A DNA stretch of 64,000 nucleotides from Cryomorpha ignava (GTDB taxonomy: Bacteria > Bacteroidota > Bacteroidia > Flavobacteriales_D > Cryomorphaceae), in the NCBI RefSeq assembly GCF_010686655.1, contig NZ_JAAGVY010000006.1, positions 94,230 to 158,229 of the forward strand, read 5' to 3'. Below the pieces are notes generated by a model. It was not told the origin of the DNA. It saw only the letters and a list, made by a program, of their open reading frames with translations, and did not search any database. Below, in pieces: positions 1 to 8,954 of this stretch; position 1 is the stretch's first letter; the number at the start of each line of letters is the position of its first letter. Made by a program: the position numbers and the translations under genes.

Positions 1-638
1 AAAAAATTGCTTTGGTTGGGCCTTCCGGAGGTGGGAAAAGTACCATTGCCAATCTGGTACCGCGTTTTTATGATGTATCAGCAGGGCGCATAGCCATTGA
101 CGGTGTAGACATAAAAGAGATACCGCTAAAAGAACTCCGCGATTTGTTTGGAGTGGTTACTCAAGAGTCGATTTTGTTTAACGATACCATTGCCAACAAC
201 ATTCGCCTGTCGCGACCAGAGGCTACTGATGCACAGGTTTATGAAGCGGCAAAAATTGCCAATGCCTACGATTTTATTTCTGCATTTGAATTGGGATTTG
301 AAACCAATGTAGGCGACAGCGGAAATAAACTAAGTGGCGGACAAAAGCAACGCATAAGTATCGCGCGTGCCGTCCTAAAAAATCCTCCATTTTTAATTTT
401 AGATGAGGCTACTTCTGCACTTGACACTGAATCTGAAAGGCTTGTGCAGGATGCGATTAACAAGCTAATGGAAAACCGTACTTCTCTGGTTATCGCGCAT
501 AGATTATCAACCATTCAGCACGCCGATAAAATTGTGGTTTTGGAAGGTGGCAAAATAAGCGAAATGGGCAGGCACGAAGAATTATTGCAGCGCGGAGGTA
601 CCTATAAAAAGCTATTCGACTTGCAATCTTTTCAATGA
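1..638 (+). CDS. ABC transporter ATP-binding domain, MsbA-like lipid/multidrug exporter, 5'-truncated
   Basis: This is the C-terminal nucleotide-binding domain of a type IV ABC exporter. The reading frame is open from the window edge (first full codon at 3), so the gene starts outside and its transmembrane half is not visible. Walker A is GPSGGGKST at the very start. The Q-loop region reads VTQES, the ABC signature is LSGGQ followed by KQRISIARA, Walker B is FLILDEATSALD, and the H-loop is in IAHRLSTI. The order and spacing are normal, so the domain looks active. Half-transporters of this shape in Bacteroidota are usually annotated as MsbA-type lipid A flippases or multidrug exporters; the substrate cannot be told from this part. 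Its stop overlaps the stop of the convergent DUF983 gene by 7 bp. Confidence 0.93.
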   Translation, partial: KIALVGPSGGGKSTIANLVPRFYDVSAGRIAIDGVDIKEIPLKELRDLFGVVTQESILFNDTIANNIRLSRPEATDAQVYEAAKIANAYDFISAFELGFETNVGDSGNKLSGGQKQRISIARAVLKNPPFLILDEATSALDTESERLVQDAINKLMENRTSLVIAHRLSTIQHADKIVVLEGGKISEMGRHEELLQRGGTYKKLFDLQSFQ

Positions 639-1102
639 ATGGCCTCTTGAGTTTTTTCGTTGCGACGTTCTTCCCGGGCACGTCTCTTTCCATCATTAAA
701 CGCAACAGCGTCTGCACGATATTTCACAAACATGTGAATCCACATGGAGCGCGATAAACGATAAAGCACCGGCATAAGGATCAACAATACTGAAATGCCA
801 ACTACCAAAAACAGCACGGCATCGTCGAAAAATGAGAAGGAAATAATACCCAGAGCATCAAACGTCACCAAAGCCACAAAAACAGCGACCCAAAGAGCAA
901 CCGTAAGCCCGTAGCTAACATAAGCTGCACCGTAATAGTAGCCAGGCTCGCGACCAAAATCCTCTCCGCAATGGGTGCACCTTGGGTTCATATCGGCCAT
1001 GCCTTTTTTGTAAGCCGATTTGGTTTTGAAAAGATCTCCTTCATGGCAGCGCGGACAAGTCATTGCCACCATGGAGTAAAATTTTGAGTTTTTAAATCCC
1101 AT
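632..1102 (-). CDS. DUF983 family membrane protein
   Basis: Small membrane protein of about 156 residues. Near the N-terminus a CPRCHEGDLF motif and a second CTHCGE pair form a four-cysteine zinc-ribbon-like knuckle, which is the DUF983 signature. Two hydrophobic segments follow, then a basic C-terminal tail. Its function is not established. The open frame extends upstream to 1144, but a TAnnTTTG-type promoter element (1119-1126) lies inside that extension. The ATG at 1102 (MGFKNSKFYSM) is therefore the better start; a further ATG lies ten codons on. The 3' end overlaps the ABC exporter by 7 bp on the other strand. Confidence 0.85.
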   Translation of the reverse strand: MGFKNSKFYSMVAMTCPRCHEGDLFKTKSAYKKGMADMNPRCTHCGEDFGREPGYYYGAAYVSYGLTVALWVAVFVALVTFDALGIISFSFFDDAVLFLVVGISVLLILMPVLYRLSRSMWIHMFVKYRADAVAFNDGKRRAREERRNEKTQEAIH

Positions 1103-1118
1103 CGCTATTATTGATTTG

Positions 1119-1126
1119 CAAAAGTA
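1119..1126 (-). promoter_or_regulatory. Promoter -7 box for the DUF983 gene
   Basis: On the minus strand the sequence is TACTTTTG, matching the Bacteroidota -7 consensus TAnnTTTG, 17 nt before the chosen ATG. No convincing -33 TTTG was found. It is used here mainly to decide the start codon. Confidence 0.5.
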
Positions 1127-1239
1127 CGGATTCTTTAGGAGCATATTGGGAATAAGCGCTCATTCACCTGTCAGGTTCCGTTGAAAACTTTGTTGAAAAT
1201 CATTTGCCTAACGCCCCCAATCACTCCGTAAAAATCCTT

Positions 1240-1247
1240 TAATTTTG
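1240..1247 (+). promoter_or_regulatory. Promoter -7 box for the 1281 gene
   Basis: TAATTTTG fits the Bacteroidota TAnnTTTG -7 consensus and lies 33 nt before the ATG at 1281. The -33 element is not obvious. Confidence 0.45.
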
Positions 1248-1280
1248 TCTATTAATCTGCACTAAAAAATCCACAACGAT

Positions 1281-1829
1281 ATGGTTACACTATTCGGAAA
1301 GAAAAAGCTTACCGAAGATCGCGTTGCAAATGTATTTGTGAATGGAATCCAGGCACTTATAGATTCCGGATTTGAAGATGTGGTAGGATTGATCAACGAC
1401 AGCCCGGAGTTTATACAAAGTCCGGAGTTGAAAAGCGAAGACATTGGGCCGTTTACAATGATTGTACTTGCCGGCAATCTGCAAATGATTCCCGCCCATT
1501 TTCCGGCAGGCCAAGATAAGCGGATTACTGAGCATGTCCTCGAAAAATTTGCCACGCTTTACGAATTGGAAAAAATGGATCTCGCTCAAATGGTTAGCGA
1601 TACCCGAAAGTTTATGGCGCGCAAGAATCACCCAAGCAAAAACACCGTAAATGGAATGGCTAAAGGTTTGTTTTGCCGCTATGAGCTCAACAATTTTCAG
1701 GAAGAATACTTTAGAAATCTGCAGTCGCCCAACCCTATTTTTATTCAGCGCTTAAAAGATGCTTTAGAAAATTTTATGTGGAACTGGGCTGCCATCACTG
1801 AAAAGTACAAAGTGGTTCAACACGATTAA
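1281..1829 (+). CDS. Conserved hypothetical protein, soluble, 182 aa
   Basis: I do not recognise a named family. The product is an acidic, mostly helical soluble protein with no signal peptide or membrane segment. It begins MVTLFGKKKLTEDRVANVF and is rich in aromatic and charged residues towards the end (FMWNWAAITEKY). It is a single-gene transcription unit between two minus-strand genes, with its own -7 promoter box. The start is an ATG with no competing upstream start. Its length and composition are those of a real gene; no function is offered. Confidence 0.75.
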   Translation: MVTLFGKKKLTEDRVANVFVNGIQALIDSGFEDVVGLINDSPEFIQSPELKSEDIGPFTMIVLAGNLQMIPAHFPAGQDKRITEHVLEKFATLYELEKMDLAQMVSDTRKFMARKNHPSKNTVNGMAKGLFCRYELNNFQEEYFRNLQSPNPIFIQRLKDALENFMWNWAAITEKYKVVQHD

Positions 1830-1871
1830 AGCATTCTTCTAAAAAAACTTCACGCTTATTTACAAGTGGCT

Positions 1872-3092
1872 TTACAAGCCAAATGCTTTTTCTGCCATTT
1901 CGCACACCTGACCACCAATAGCAAGCGAAGCTGTAGCAGCCGGCGACGGGGCATTGAGCACGTGGATGCTTGTATCTTTAGTTTCTATTCTAAAATCGTC
2001 GCGGGTATCGCCGTCAGTGCGCAACAGTAGTGCACGCACTCCCGAACGACCCGGTTTTAAATCATTCATGGTAAGAGAAGGAACCAAGCGCTGAAGTGTT
2101 TTGAGAAACAGCTTTTTTGAGAATGCACGGCGGTATTCGTTGATTCCAAATTTCATATTTTTGAAAAACAACTTCCACGTACCCCCGTAGGAAAGCGCAT
2201 CAAGCGAATCGCGCAAATTAAAATCAGTTTTACCATAACCCTCACGCTTAAAAGTGAAAACGGCATTAGGCCCACATTCTATTTCGCCATTCGTCATGCG
2301 CGTAAAGTGGACTCCTAAAAACGGAAAGTCGGGGTTTGGAACCGGATAGATCAGGTTTTTTACTTTGTGGTGTCCGGATTCTGTAAGCTCGTAATAATCT
2401 CCTCTGAAGCCAACAACTTTTTCCTTGAGCTGCACCCCATCTTTTCGCGCCATTCTATCGGCCTGCAAACCAGCGCAAAATACCTGATAGCGTGAGTTAT
2501 AAGCGCCTTTATTCGTCTTCAACTCCTTGTATCCGTCTTTGGGAACAATGTCTATTACCTCTTCCTGAAGCGCCAGGCTACTCTCGGAATTTTCGGCAAG
2601 AGCCAATTCTACCATTTTTGCCGTAGCACTTCTAAAATCTATTATTCCAGTTACCGGCACATAGATACCGGCAATTCCTTCACAAAACGGCTCGTGCTTC
2701 TTAATTCCCTCGGCATCAATCTTTTCTATTCCTTCAATTCCGTTTTCTATTCCTATTTGGTAAATTTTATCGAGCATAGGCAATTCCGATTTATCAACTG
2801 CCACAACAACTTTTCCGCATACATCGCAATCTATACCATGCTTTTCGGCGAAAGCCACTAATTCTTTGCGCCCTTGCACACAGTTTAAAGCCTTTAGCGA
2901 ACCGGGTTTGTAATAGAGACCCGAATGTAATACCCCACTATTATGCCCGGTTTGGTGGTCGGCCAGCATGTTTTCTTTTTCAATCAAGACAATCTTTAAG
3001 TGGGGATGTTTTATTTGGAGCTTATAAAATGTAGCGGCTCCTACGATTCCACCGCCAATTATGGCAATGTCAAAAATTTCGCTTTCGGGCAT
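1872..3092 (-). CDS. lhgO: L-2-hydroxyglutarate oxidase
   Basis: FAD-dependent enzyme of the DAO superfamily that oxidises L-2-hydroxyglutarate to 2-oxoglutarate, probably at the inner membrane face with electrons passed to the quinone pool. The N-terminus has the dinucleotide-binding motif IIGGGIVGAATFY (about residues 11-23). The family-typical HNSGVLHSGLYY follows near residue 50. The FAD-closing segment near the C-terminus reads LNAPSPAATASLAIG. At 406 residues it has the usual length for LhgO (about 400). The start ATG is supported by a TACTTTTG promoter box 17 nt upstream. It appears to be a monocistronic unit. It serves as a metabolite-repair step for side products of 2-oxoglutarate metabolism. 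Confidence 0.93.
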   Translation of the reverse strand: MPESEIFDIAIIGGGIVGAATFYKLQIKHPHLKIVLIEKENMLADHQTGHNSGVLHSGLYYKPGSLKALNCVQGRKELVAFAEKHGIDCDVCGKVVVAVDKSELPMLDKIYQIGIENGIEGIEKIDAEGIKKHEPFCEGIAGIYVPVTGIIDFRSATAKMVELALAENSESSLALQEEVIDIVPKDGYKELKTNKGAYNSRYQVFCAGLQADRMARKDGVQLKEKVVGFRGDYYELTESGHHKVKNLIYPVPNPDFPFLGVHFTRMTNGEIECGPNAVFTFKREGYGKTDFNLRDSLDALSYGGTWKLFFKNMKFGINEYRRAFSKKLFLKTLQRLVPSLTMNDLKPGRSGVRALLLRTDGDTRDDFRIETKDTSIHVLNAPSPAATASLAIGGQVCEMAEKAFGL

Positions 3093-3108
3093 ATGTGCAA
3101 TTTGATTG

Positions 3109-3116
3109 CAAAAGTA
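3109..3116 (-). promoter_or_regulatory. Promoter -7 box for lhgO
   Basis: Minus-strand TACTTTTG, a TAnnTTTG match, 17 nt before the lhgO ATG. This is the same spacing as at the DUF983 gene. Confidence 0.5.
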
Positions 3117-3173
3117 AGGTTTTGCTTCTATTCCAATAATTAAATAAAGAGGTTGCTGCTCTATTCAGCAACG

Positions 3174-3205
3174 AAAAAGGGGCGATCTCTACGAGACTGC
3201 CCCTT
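3174..3205 (-). terminator. Rho-independent terminator after the spondin-domain gene
   Basis: Read on the minus strand: a GC-rich stem AAGGGGC/GCCCCTT with a 15-nt loop, followed by a T run. It lies 23 bp past the stop of the 3228-4649 gene. Confidence 0.8.
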
Positions 3206-3227
3206 CTAAAATTAATCAAGCAATATT

Positions 3228-4649
3228 TTATTGCGGTGTGATCGTTACTTTGATAATTGAACTCGGATTAACAGGCACTATACTAGGTGCATTCTCAACC
3301 AATCGCACAGTATTATCGGCATCTGCCGCTCCGGTATTCGGATTTTCCTGACGAATAACCTGATCAGGCCCAGAGCCTGGATATTGGTCTACCTCTGTTC
3401 CCGCATCGTAGAGCAGAATAGATTCGGTTACATTTCCCGAAACGGGGGTATTCCCATTAAACAAGGTAATTCCACCATCAGGAAAAGCATAGAACCAGTC
3501 GTTGCTCTGTACAAACATCGTTGCAATTGAGAATCGATCGCCAGGTTCTGCGTCAAAAGAAAAAGTAAAGCTTTGCCCCGGGCCTATTGCTCCAGGATCA
3601 GATGCGCCTACAGGTGTAGTAAACGCTCCACTTACAATCACTCCACTTTTTTCTGATAGTGCTGCTGCAAGATCATCTGGAGCACCATCTTCTGCGATGG
3701 CTTCTAATCCTTCTCCAAAATCAGCTATATTATTTTCAAACATCGGCTTAACACCTGTTTCGTGTACTGCCCATGCACCTGGTGATAGGGGTACTATTAC
3801 ACCGATCTCGTCGGCGATTCTTGCGGATTCCACGCTTGCATCTCCGTCTTCAGCAATATTTTCAATTCCCTCACTTGCAGTAATTCCTGTGCTAAAAAAA
3901 GGATCGTCGCTTGTATGAATACCCCAAACGAAAGGCGACATAGGCACCGGCCCTGTAGCATTAGGATCTGTGTAAGGAATGGCGATGGTACCTGAATTAG
4001 ATACGTTCTCAAATCTCACTTTAAAAACATTATCGCCCAAATATTCTACCTCAACGTATATTACATCTTCCACATTTGGTAAATCATTTACACCATCGGT
4101 ATTATTGTTAATTAAGGTAATAACTCCATTTTCATCTTCGCCAACATCTGAAGCATTCTCTTCACCTGCAGTGGCATCTTGCTGGGGCTTTTGGTTCGGC
4201 CCCCCTGTTACTTCATTTACTTCGGTGCCGGCATCCCAAAGCAAAACCTGGCTTGTAACATTCGCAGGAGCACCTGATCCTATTGGGTTATCAGAATCGT
4301 CATATAAAGCAATTCCATTCCCGTTGGGAGAAAGAAACAAATCGTTTGATTGTACAAACATTGTTACAAAAGATAATTTTGGCCCATCATCACCGGGCAA
4401 AATATGAGGGCCTGCCTGAAATGTAATTTCGTAGCTGTCGTCCGGAAAAAGTGGTCCCGGAGCACTTGCGTTAACTGGCGTATTTACCACGCCACCTTCA
4501 AAAAATGCATGTGGCATATCCACATTTTCTATAGTGACCTGAAAGGTGGAAGGCCCTGTTGGAACCGGCACAACTACTTCTTCATCGTCGCTATTACACG
4601 ATGATAAAATGAGCGCAAAAGCGCAGCCTAATATTATTAATTTTTTCAT
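3228..4649 (-). CDS. Spondin_N-domain lipoprotein with a rearranged tandem architecture
   Basis: Exported lipoprotein: the N-terminus MKKLIILGCAFALILSSC ends in a lipobox whose cysteine is residue 18, followed by SDDEE. Two beta-sandwich blocks typical of Spondin_N are visible. Both share TMFVQSND (residues 96-103 and 377-384) and a DAGTEV strand (139-144 and 415-420). Between them lie two tandem copies of a further spondin element: SPFVWGIH...EGIENIAEDG (238-269) and SPGAWAVH...EGLEAIAEDG (289-322). The blocks therefore occur in the order A-B-B-A rather than as two clean domains. Spondin_N is a C2-like fold in animals; bacterial versions are of unknown role and are usually surface lipoproteins. 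The gene stands alone with its own terminator. Confidence 0.85.
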   Translation of the reverse strand: MKKLIILGCAFALILSSCNSDDEEVVVPVPTGPSTFQVTIENVDMPHAFFEGGVVNTPVNASAPGPLFPDDSYEITFQAGPHILPGDDGPKLSFVTMFVQSNDLFLSPNGNGIALYDDSDNPIGSGAPANVTSQVLLWDAGTEVNEVTGGPNQKPQQDATAGEENASDVGEDENGVITLINNNTDGVNDLPNVEDVIYVEVEYLGDNVFKVRFENVSNSGTIAIPYTDPNATGPVPMSPFVWGIHTSDDPFFSTGITASEGIENIAEDGDASVESARIADEIGVIVPLSPGAWAVHETGVKPMFENNIADFGEGLEAIAEDGAPDDLAAALSEKSGVIVSGAFTTPVGASDPGAIGPGQSFTFSFDAEPGDRFSIATMFVQSNDWFYAFPDGGITLFNGNTPVSGNVTESILLYDAGTEVDQYPGSGPDQVIRQENPNTGAADADNTVRLVENAPSIVPVNPSSIIKVTITPQ

Positions 4650-5007
4650 TGTTTTAGTGATTAATGGTGTTTAAATTGGAGCACACCAAATTAGATTTTG
4701 GAGAACTCGATTTGTGATAGAAATTACTTCTCTCAAAAAACAAACAATCGTAAGTTTTTAATGTTCAATAATATCCGTAAACAGAGACAATTGAAAATCG
4801 AACTATTGCAATCCCAAAAAGCAAATTGTATTATAAAGAAGTCGAAATAGTTGAGTTTGTTGACCCACGAATGCATGGCTTGGTATTAAATGAACGAAAT
4901 TAAGGTTATTAGAAAATGTCTAGAAAAGTTCATCATCGGATTTTTTAATTATAAGATTCTTAATTTGTGGTGGATCTTACAAATAGCCAGCATTAAAACC
5001 GTCTCGT
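4650..5007. other. AT-rich intergenic region without a gene
   Basis: About 360 bp, strongly AT-rich, between the stop of the MFS gene and the start of the spondin lipoprotein. No ORF, tRNA or convincing TAnnTTTG promoter was found on either strand. It must hold the lipoprotein promoter. Confidence 0.6.
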
Positions 5008-6327
5008 CTATTCGGGAATAGTCTCGTACTTTTCAACCTTGGGCACAAAAAAAAGGAGTAGTAAACCGATTACAAAAAACAATCCGAGTGCAAGCACCGA
5101 ATTGCGCAAACTTCCGGTGAGCTCAAAAATAAGCCCAAAAGTAAGTGTACCGAGTACAATGCCCACCTTATCGCATACGTCGTAAAAACTAAAATAAGAA
5201 GCGTGATCTTTTGTATCGGGTAGCAACTTAGAGTAAGTACTGCGGCTCAATGCCTGAATTCCTCCCATTACACCACCCACCAGCGCAGCAAGCACATAAA
5301 ACTCGTAAGGCGTATATACGGAATAGGCTAAATAACAAACTGCTATCCAAACAATTACAGCAGAGCCTAGTGCTTTGATATTTCCAATTAAGCTGCTTAA
5401 CCACGAAAAGAAATATGCGCCGGCTATAGCTATTACCTGAATAATCAATATACTTACTATCAATCCACTGTCAGGCATTCCTGCAATTTCATTTTTTGCA
5501 AAACTCACCGCCATATACATAACAGTTTGTACACCCATATTGAAAACAAAAAATGCCATCAAAAAACGCTTTAGCTTTTTGGTTTTTCGCAAATCGAAAA
5601 ATACTTTTCGCAATTCTAGGTAGCCCTTGTACAAATACTCACCTTTTACTTTTTTGCCATGTACATTTCCCGGAAGGCGCACAAAGCTAATTTGGGCAAA
5701 ACCGATCCACCATAATCCAACCATCACAAACGATATTCTGGCGGCAGTTCCATCCGGTTTCAATCCAAAAAGTTCGGGTTTCATAATCATTACTAAGTTA
5801 ATAACGAGCAAGATAACACTACCGATATAGCCCAGAGAATATCCTTTTGCACTTACACGATCCTGGTTTTCAAAGCTGGCAATCTCTGGCAAATACGCAT
5901 TGTAAAACACTTGGCTCCCGGAGAAACCAATGGCCGCAAGAACAGATATAATTAAGCCAACAAGTAGAAAGTCTGAATTGAAAAAGTAAAGACCAATACA
6001 TGAAATACCACCTAAGTAGCAAAAAAACTTCATAAACGTTTTTTTGCGACCTGCATAATCGGCAATACCCGAAAGCAGTGGAGTAATGAGCGCTACCAAT
6101 AGAAAAGCAAATGAAAGGCTATAAGAGAAAAGTGCTGTGTTGCGAAAGGTTCTGCCAAAGATTTCTACAAAATCAGGGGTTGAATTTTCGTAAAAAATAG
6201 GAAAGATAGACGATGAGATAACCAGCGAGTAAACCGAATTTGCCCAGTCGTACATAGCCCAACCATTAATCGTTTTGGGATTATCTTTTTGTACGGCTTC
6301 TGGGGGCGCATGAGTGGCTATTTCCAT
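5008..6327 (-). CDS. MFS transporter, UMF1/Atg22-like family
   Basis: Integral inner membrane protein of 439 residues with about 12 hydrophobic segments. The N-terminus INGWAMYDWANSVYSLVI matches the signature W-A-x-Y-D-W-A-N-S-x-Y of the unknown major facilitator (UMF1) group related to yeast Atg22. The loop after TM2-3 carries the basic motif GIADYAGRKKTFMKFF. The central loop has the RSTYSKLLPD segment seen in this family. Fungal Atg22 exports amino acids from the vacuole; the bacterial substrate is not known. Alone in its strand block. Confidence 0.88.
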   Translation of the reverse strand: MEIATHAPPEAVQKDNPKTINGWAMYDWANSVYSLVISSSIFPIFYENSTPDFVEIFGRTFRNTALFSYSLSFAFLLVALITPLLSGIADYAGRKKTFMKFFCYLGGISCIGLYFFNSDFLLVGLIISVLAAIGFSGSQVFYNAYLPEIASFENQDRVSAKGYSLGYIGSVILLVINLVMIMKPELFGLKPDGTAARISFVMVGLWWIGFAQISFVRLPGNVHGKKVKGEYLYKGYLELRKVFFDLRKTKKLKRFLMAFFVFNMGVQTVMYMAVSFAKNEIAGMPDSGLIVSILIIQVIAIAGAYFFSWLSSLIGNIKALGSAVIVWIAVCYLAYSVYTPYEFYVLAALVGGVMGGIQALSRSTYSKLLPDTKDHASYFSFYDVCDKVGIVLGTLTFGLIFELTGSLRNSVLALGLFFVIGLLLLFFVPKVEKYETIPE

Positions 6328-6373
6328 TGCCGAAAAATAGAAAATTATCGACTACCAAAAAGATTCCGCTCAT

Positions 6374-7639
6374 TTACATTTCAATAATGTAAAAAGTAAC
6401 TCTTCTATTTCTGGTTCTGCCGGCTTCGGTATCATTCGTTTCTATGGGTTCGCTTTCGCCAAAACCCTTATAAACCAGGCGTTCTTTCACAACTCCTTTT
6501 GATATTAACCAAAGCGAAACCGCTTCGGCACGGCGGCTGCTTAAATCGAGATTGTAGTCATCGTCGCCAACATTGTCGGTATATCCGCGTATTTCTATTC
6601 TCATTTCCGAATATTCACTTAGTAGCCTCTGTAAAGCTTCTAACTGAAAAGTAGATTCGGGTCTCAAAGTGGCAGAATCTGTCTGAAAAAAAACATTGCG
6701 CAAATTAATCACCTTTCCTGTGGCAATAACTTCCGGCAGGTTTTCAGGTCGGCAAGTGGCTTCTACATCGGCAATTGGGATTTTGGCCAGACAGAGATCA
6801 TCGAAGTAGTACCTTACGGCGAATAATTGTGGTAAATTGCCAAATGGTTGAGTATAATCCGGTCCTGATTTTGGTCGTCCATAATTACTTGAAGAAGTTT
6901 TTTTCTCTACAACAATTCCTTTTTTCTTGTTTTTCTTTTTCTGCTTTTTTTGTTCTTTCAAGTAGGCTTGCTGATCTTTGGGCGACATATAGAGCCAGGC
7001 TTTCTCCTCTCCCATTTCTTTTTTGCGCTGCTCCATTTTATGGCGAAACTCAATATCTGAAAGAAATTCTTCCTGTTGTTTCTCTCTGTGCTCCAGCCAT
7101 TGCGTTTTCGGGAAATATCCCATTGTAAAATGGGTTTCGCCACCCTTTGCTGTAAATGTATCAACCATTTGAAACCACTCAAATTTCTCACCGTCGGGCA
7201 ATCTCAAATTTACTTGCGGATCAAAAAACAGATCGCCGGGTACGTGGGTTGATAATTGTTCTGTACCAAAATAAACCCCAATATATCGCTGCATATCGGC
7301 ACCTGAACTTTTAGTCCGCTTCAAGCGGGCATTGACTTCGAGTCTGTACTTCTCTCCCTTTTCTAGAGGCCTCAAAAGCTTTACATGAAGATATTCATTC
7401 GGCTCCATATTGTACATGCAGAGTCCATTTTCATAATTTCCCGAAAGGGGCTGATCTTGCTGATTTGGATTTGCACTTTCGTAATGGTAATAAGGCCCCT
7501 GTGGTTGCACCCACTGATATTCAAGCTGAGTAAAAAGCTCTTCAAAGCCCGGATTCGGAATCAAGTTTTGACCATGCGCCATCCGCATCCCGAAAAGGGA
7601 AAGAATCGCAGTCAAAAGAATATAGCTCTGAATCTTCAT
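6374..7639 (-). CDS. OmpA-family protein with N-terminal carbohydrate-binding-like domain
   Basis: Exported protein of 421 residues with a signal peptide ending around GMRMAHGQ. Residues about 25-290 form a beta-rich domain that begins NLIPNPGFEE, the kind of opening seen in galactose-binding-like domains. It is interrupted by a Lys/Glu-rich helical stretch with KKQKKKNKKKG. Residues about 310-421 are an OmpA C-terminal domain (VFFQTDSATLRPES, IRGYTDNVGDDDYN, LSSRRAEAVSLWL, RNRRVTF) that binds peptidoglycan in the periplasm. No beta-barrel is present. It lies about 140 bp past a related gene (7782-8954), which has a strong terminator between them, so the two are probably transcribed separately. 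Confidence 0.88.
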   Translation of the reverse strand: MKIQSYILLTAILSLFGMRMAHGQNLIPNPGFEELFTQLEYQWVQPQGPYYHYESANPNQQDQPLSGNYENGLCMYNMEPNEYLHVKLLRPLEKGEKYRLEVNARLKRTKSSGADMQRYIGVYFGTEQLSTHVPGDLFFDPQVNLRLPDGEKFEWFQMVDTFTAKGGETHFTMGYFPKTQWLEHREKQQEEFLSDIEFRHKMEQRKKEMGEEKAWLYMSPKDQQAYLKEQKKQKKKNKKKGIVVEKKTSSSNYGRPKSGPDYTQPFGNLPQLFAVRYYFDDLCLAKIPIADVEATCRPENLPEVIATGKVINLRNVFFQTDSATLRPESTFQLEALQRLLSEYSEMRIEIRGYTDNVGDDDYNLDLSSRRAEAVSLWLISKGVVKERLVYKGFGESEPIETNDTEAGRTRNRRVTFYIIEM

Positions 7640-7701
7640 TTCAAAACAACAATCGATGGGCCAAAATCTTGGAATAGTTTTTCCAAAACGGATAGCTACA
7701 T

Positions 7702-7738
7702 AAAAAAAAGAATCCGGTGTTGTTTACGCACCGGATTC
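7702..7738 (-). terminator. Rho-independent terminator after the second OmpA-family gene
   Basis: Perfect 10-bp stem GAATCCGGTG/CACCGGATTC with a 9-nt loop. On the minus strand a run of eight T follows. It lies 44 bp past the stop at 7782. Confidence 0.9.
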
Positions 7739-7781
7739 ACTTCAAGTTTTAAGTTTGAATTTTCGCTTTTAAAATAGCGTT

Positions 7782-8954
7782 TTAGAAAACAATTTTGAAT
7801 TCTACCCTTCTGTTTTTAGCAAGCGAAATAGGTGTGGACATTTTTGAAACGGGCTCGGTATTGCTTTTATTGTCCATTAGCACACGCGTTCTATCAACAC
7901 CCTGTGCGGCAATGTATTCACGAACATTTTTAGCTCTATCTTCCGCAAGAGTAGCAAGACTCGTTTCCTTTTTAGCCAAGTCTGCCTCTTCATTGTCTGA
8001 GTGGGCAATTACTTGAATTTTCATCATTGGGTTGGCTTTCATCAATTCTACAATCTGATCTATTGTACGCTCGGCTGCAGAAACCACTTCGGCTTGATAC
8101 TGATAGAAATAAGCATCAATGGCATCTACTTTTTCTGACATCGTCATATCGTCGCTGAGTTGTGTAGTTGCAGAGTAAATAACTTTGCTTTCGGGAATTT
8201 TGGTGTTGGCGCAACCGCAATTTTCATTTGCTTCAATACGGCGCACTTCTACCTGATCGATATAATAATAAGCGGCAATTTCGGGACCTTTCTCATAATC
8301 TGACGAAACTTCGCGGGTTTCGTTTGCGGTATTGGCATCTGTCGCGAAATTCCCGATGGTTAGATATTGTTCATTTCCTTTAGCTGCGTATCGTTTGCAA
8401 AAATCCCACCATCCATCGGTTTGAGATACAACAGCATTTCTATCGTTCACAATGGCATCAGAATTAACAATGGCACCTGTTCCTTTTTCGCTTACTTTCT
8501 TCTGAGTAATCAATGCGCCCATATTATTTGATGCGTAACGCGATCTTTCTGCGAGCGAAGCTTTATATTTAATACAATACAGATTGTTTTCCTTCATTTT
8601 GCTTTTGAGCTGTACAGTTAGGTACGAGCGTGAGCGCTTGCTGCGGTAGCTATAAGCCACTATACCTGCATAATTTTCACCATCAGCCGGATCTTCTTTG
8701 CCATACATATTCTCGGGAATGGATACGTAGCGGCTTTTAATATTTGTGGCAAATAGATCTGGTATTACGTCAGTGGCGAAACCCCATTCTTTGGTAAGAT
8801 CAAATTGTTCGTCACGGCGCAGGCTTCCTTCAAAATTTTCAAAGCTTCCATTTGGAACCATATTGTCAGGATCGGGATCTTCGTCTTGTGCGCTAACCGG
8901 TAAGAAAGCAATTGCAGCGGCAAAAAAGAATAGCAGTTTTCTAGTTTTTATCAT
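7782..8954 (-). CDS. OmpA-family protein, paralog of the 6374 gene
   Basis: Exported protein of 390 residues from the ATG at 8954. The start was chosen because [19 protein letters not shown] is a normal signal peptide, while the 34 codons upstream encode no plausible leader and lie inside hemE. The mature N-terminus [10 protein letters not shown] resembles the NPGFEE opening of the 6374 gene. A two-cysteine ENCGCANT linker follows. The C-terminal OmpA-like domain ([38 protein letters not shown]) is divergent but has the peptidoglycan-contact residues D and R in place. The ATG overlaps the hemE stop by 14 bp, which suggests translational coupling. Confidence 0.85.
   Translation of the reverse strand: MIKTRKLLFFFAAAIAFLPVSAQDEDPDPDNMVPNGSFENFEGSLRRDEQFDLTKEWGFATDVIPDLFATNIKSRYVSIPENMYGKEDPADGENYAGIVAYSYRSKRSRSYLTVQLKSKMKENNLYCIKYKASLAERSRYASNNMGALITQKKVSEKGTGAIVNSDAIVNDRNAVVSQTDGWWDFCKRYAAKGNEQYLTIGNFATDANTANETREVSSDYEKGPEIAAYYYIDQVEVRRIEANENCGCANTKIPESKVIYSATTQLSDDMTMSEKVDAIDAYFYQYQAEVVSAAERTIDQIVELMKANPMMKIQVIAHSDNEEADLAKKETSLATLAEDRAKNVREYIAAQGVDRTRVLMDNKSNTEPVSKMSTPISLAKNRRVEFKIVF

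Noticed and set aside
3502..4407. Two plus-strand open frames of 138 and 142 codons
   Set aside because: They lie wholly antisense to the spondin lipoprotein gene, have Ser/Pro-rich shadow composition and no start context.
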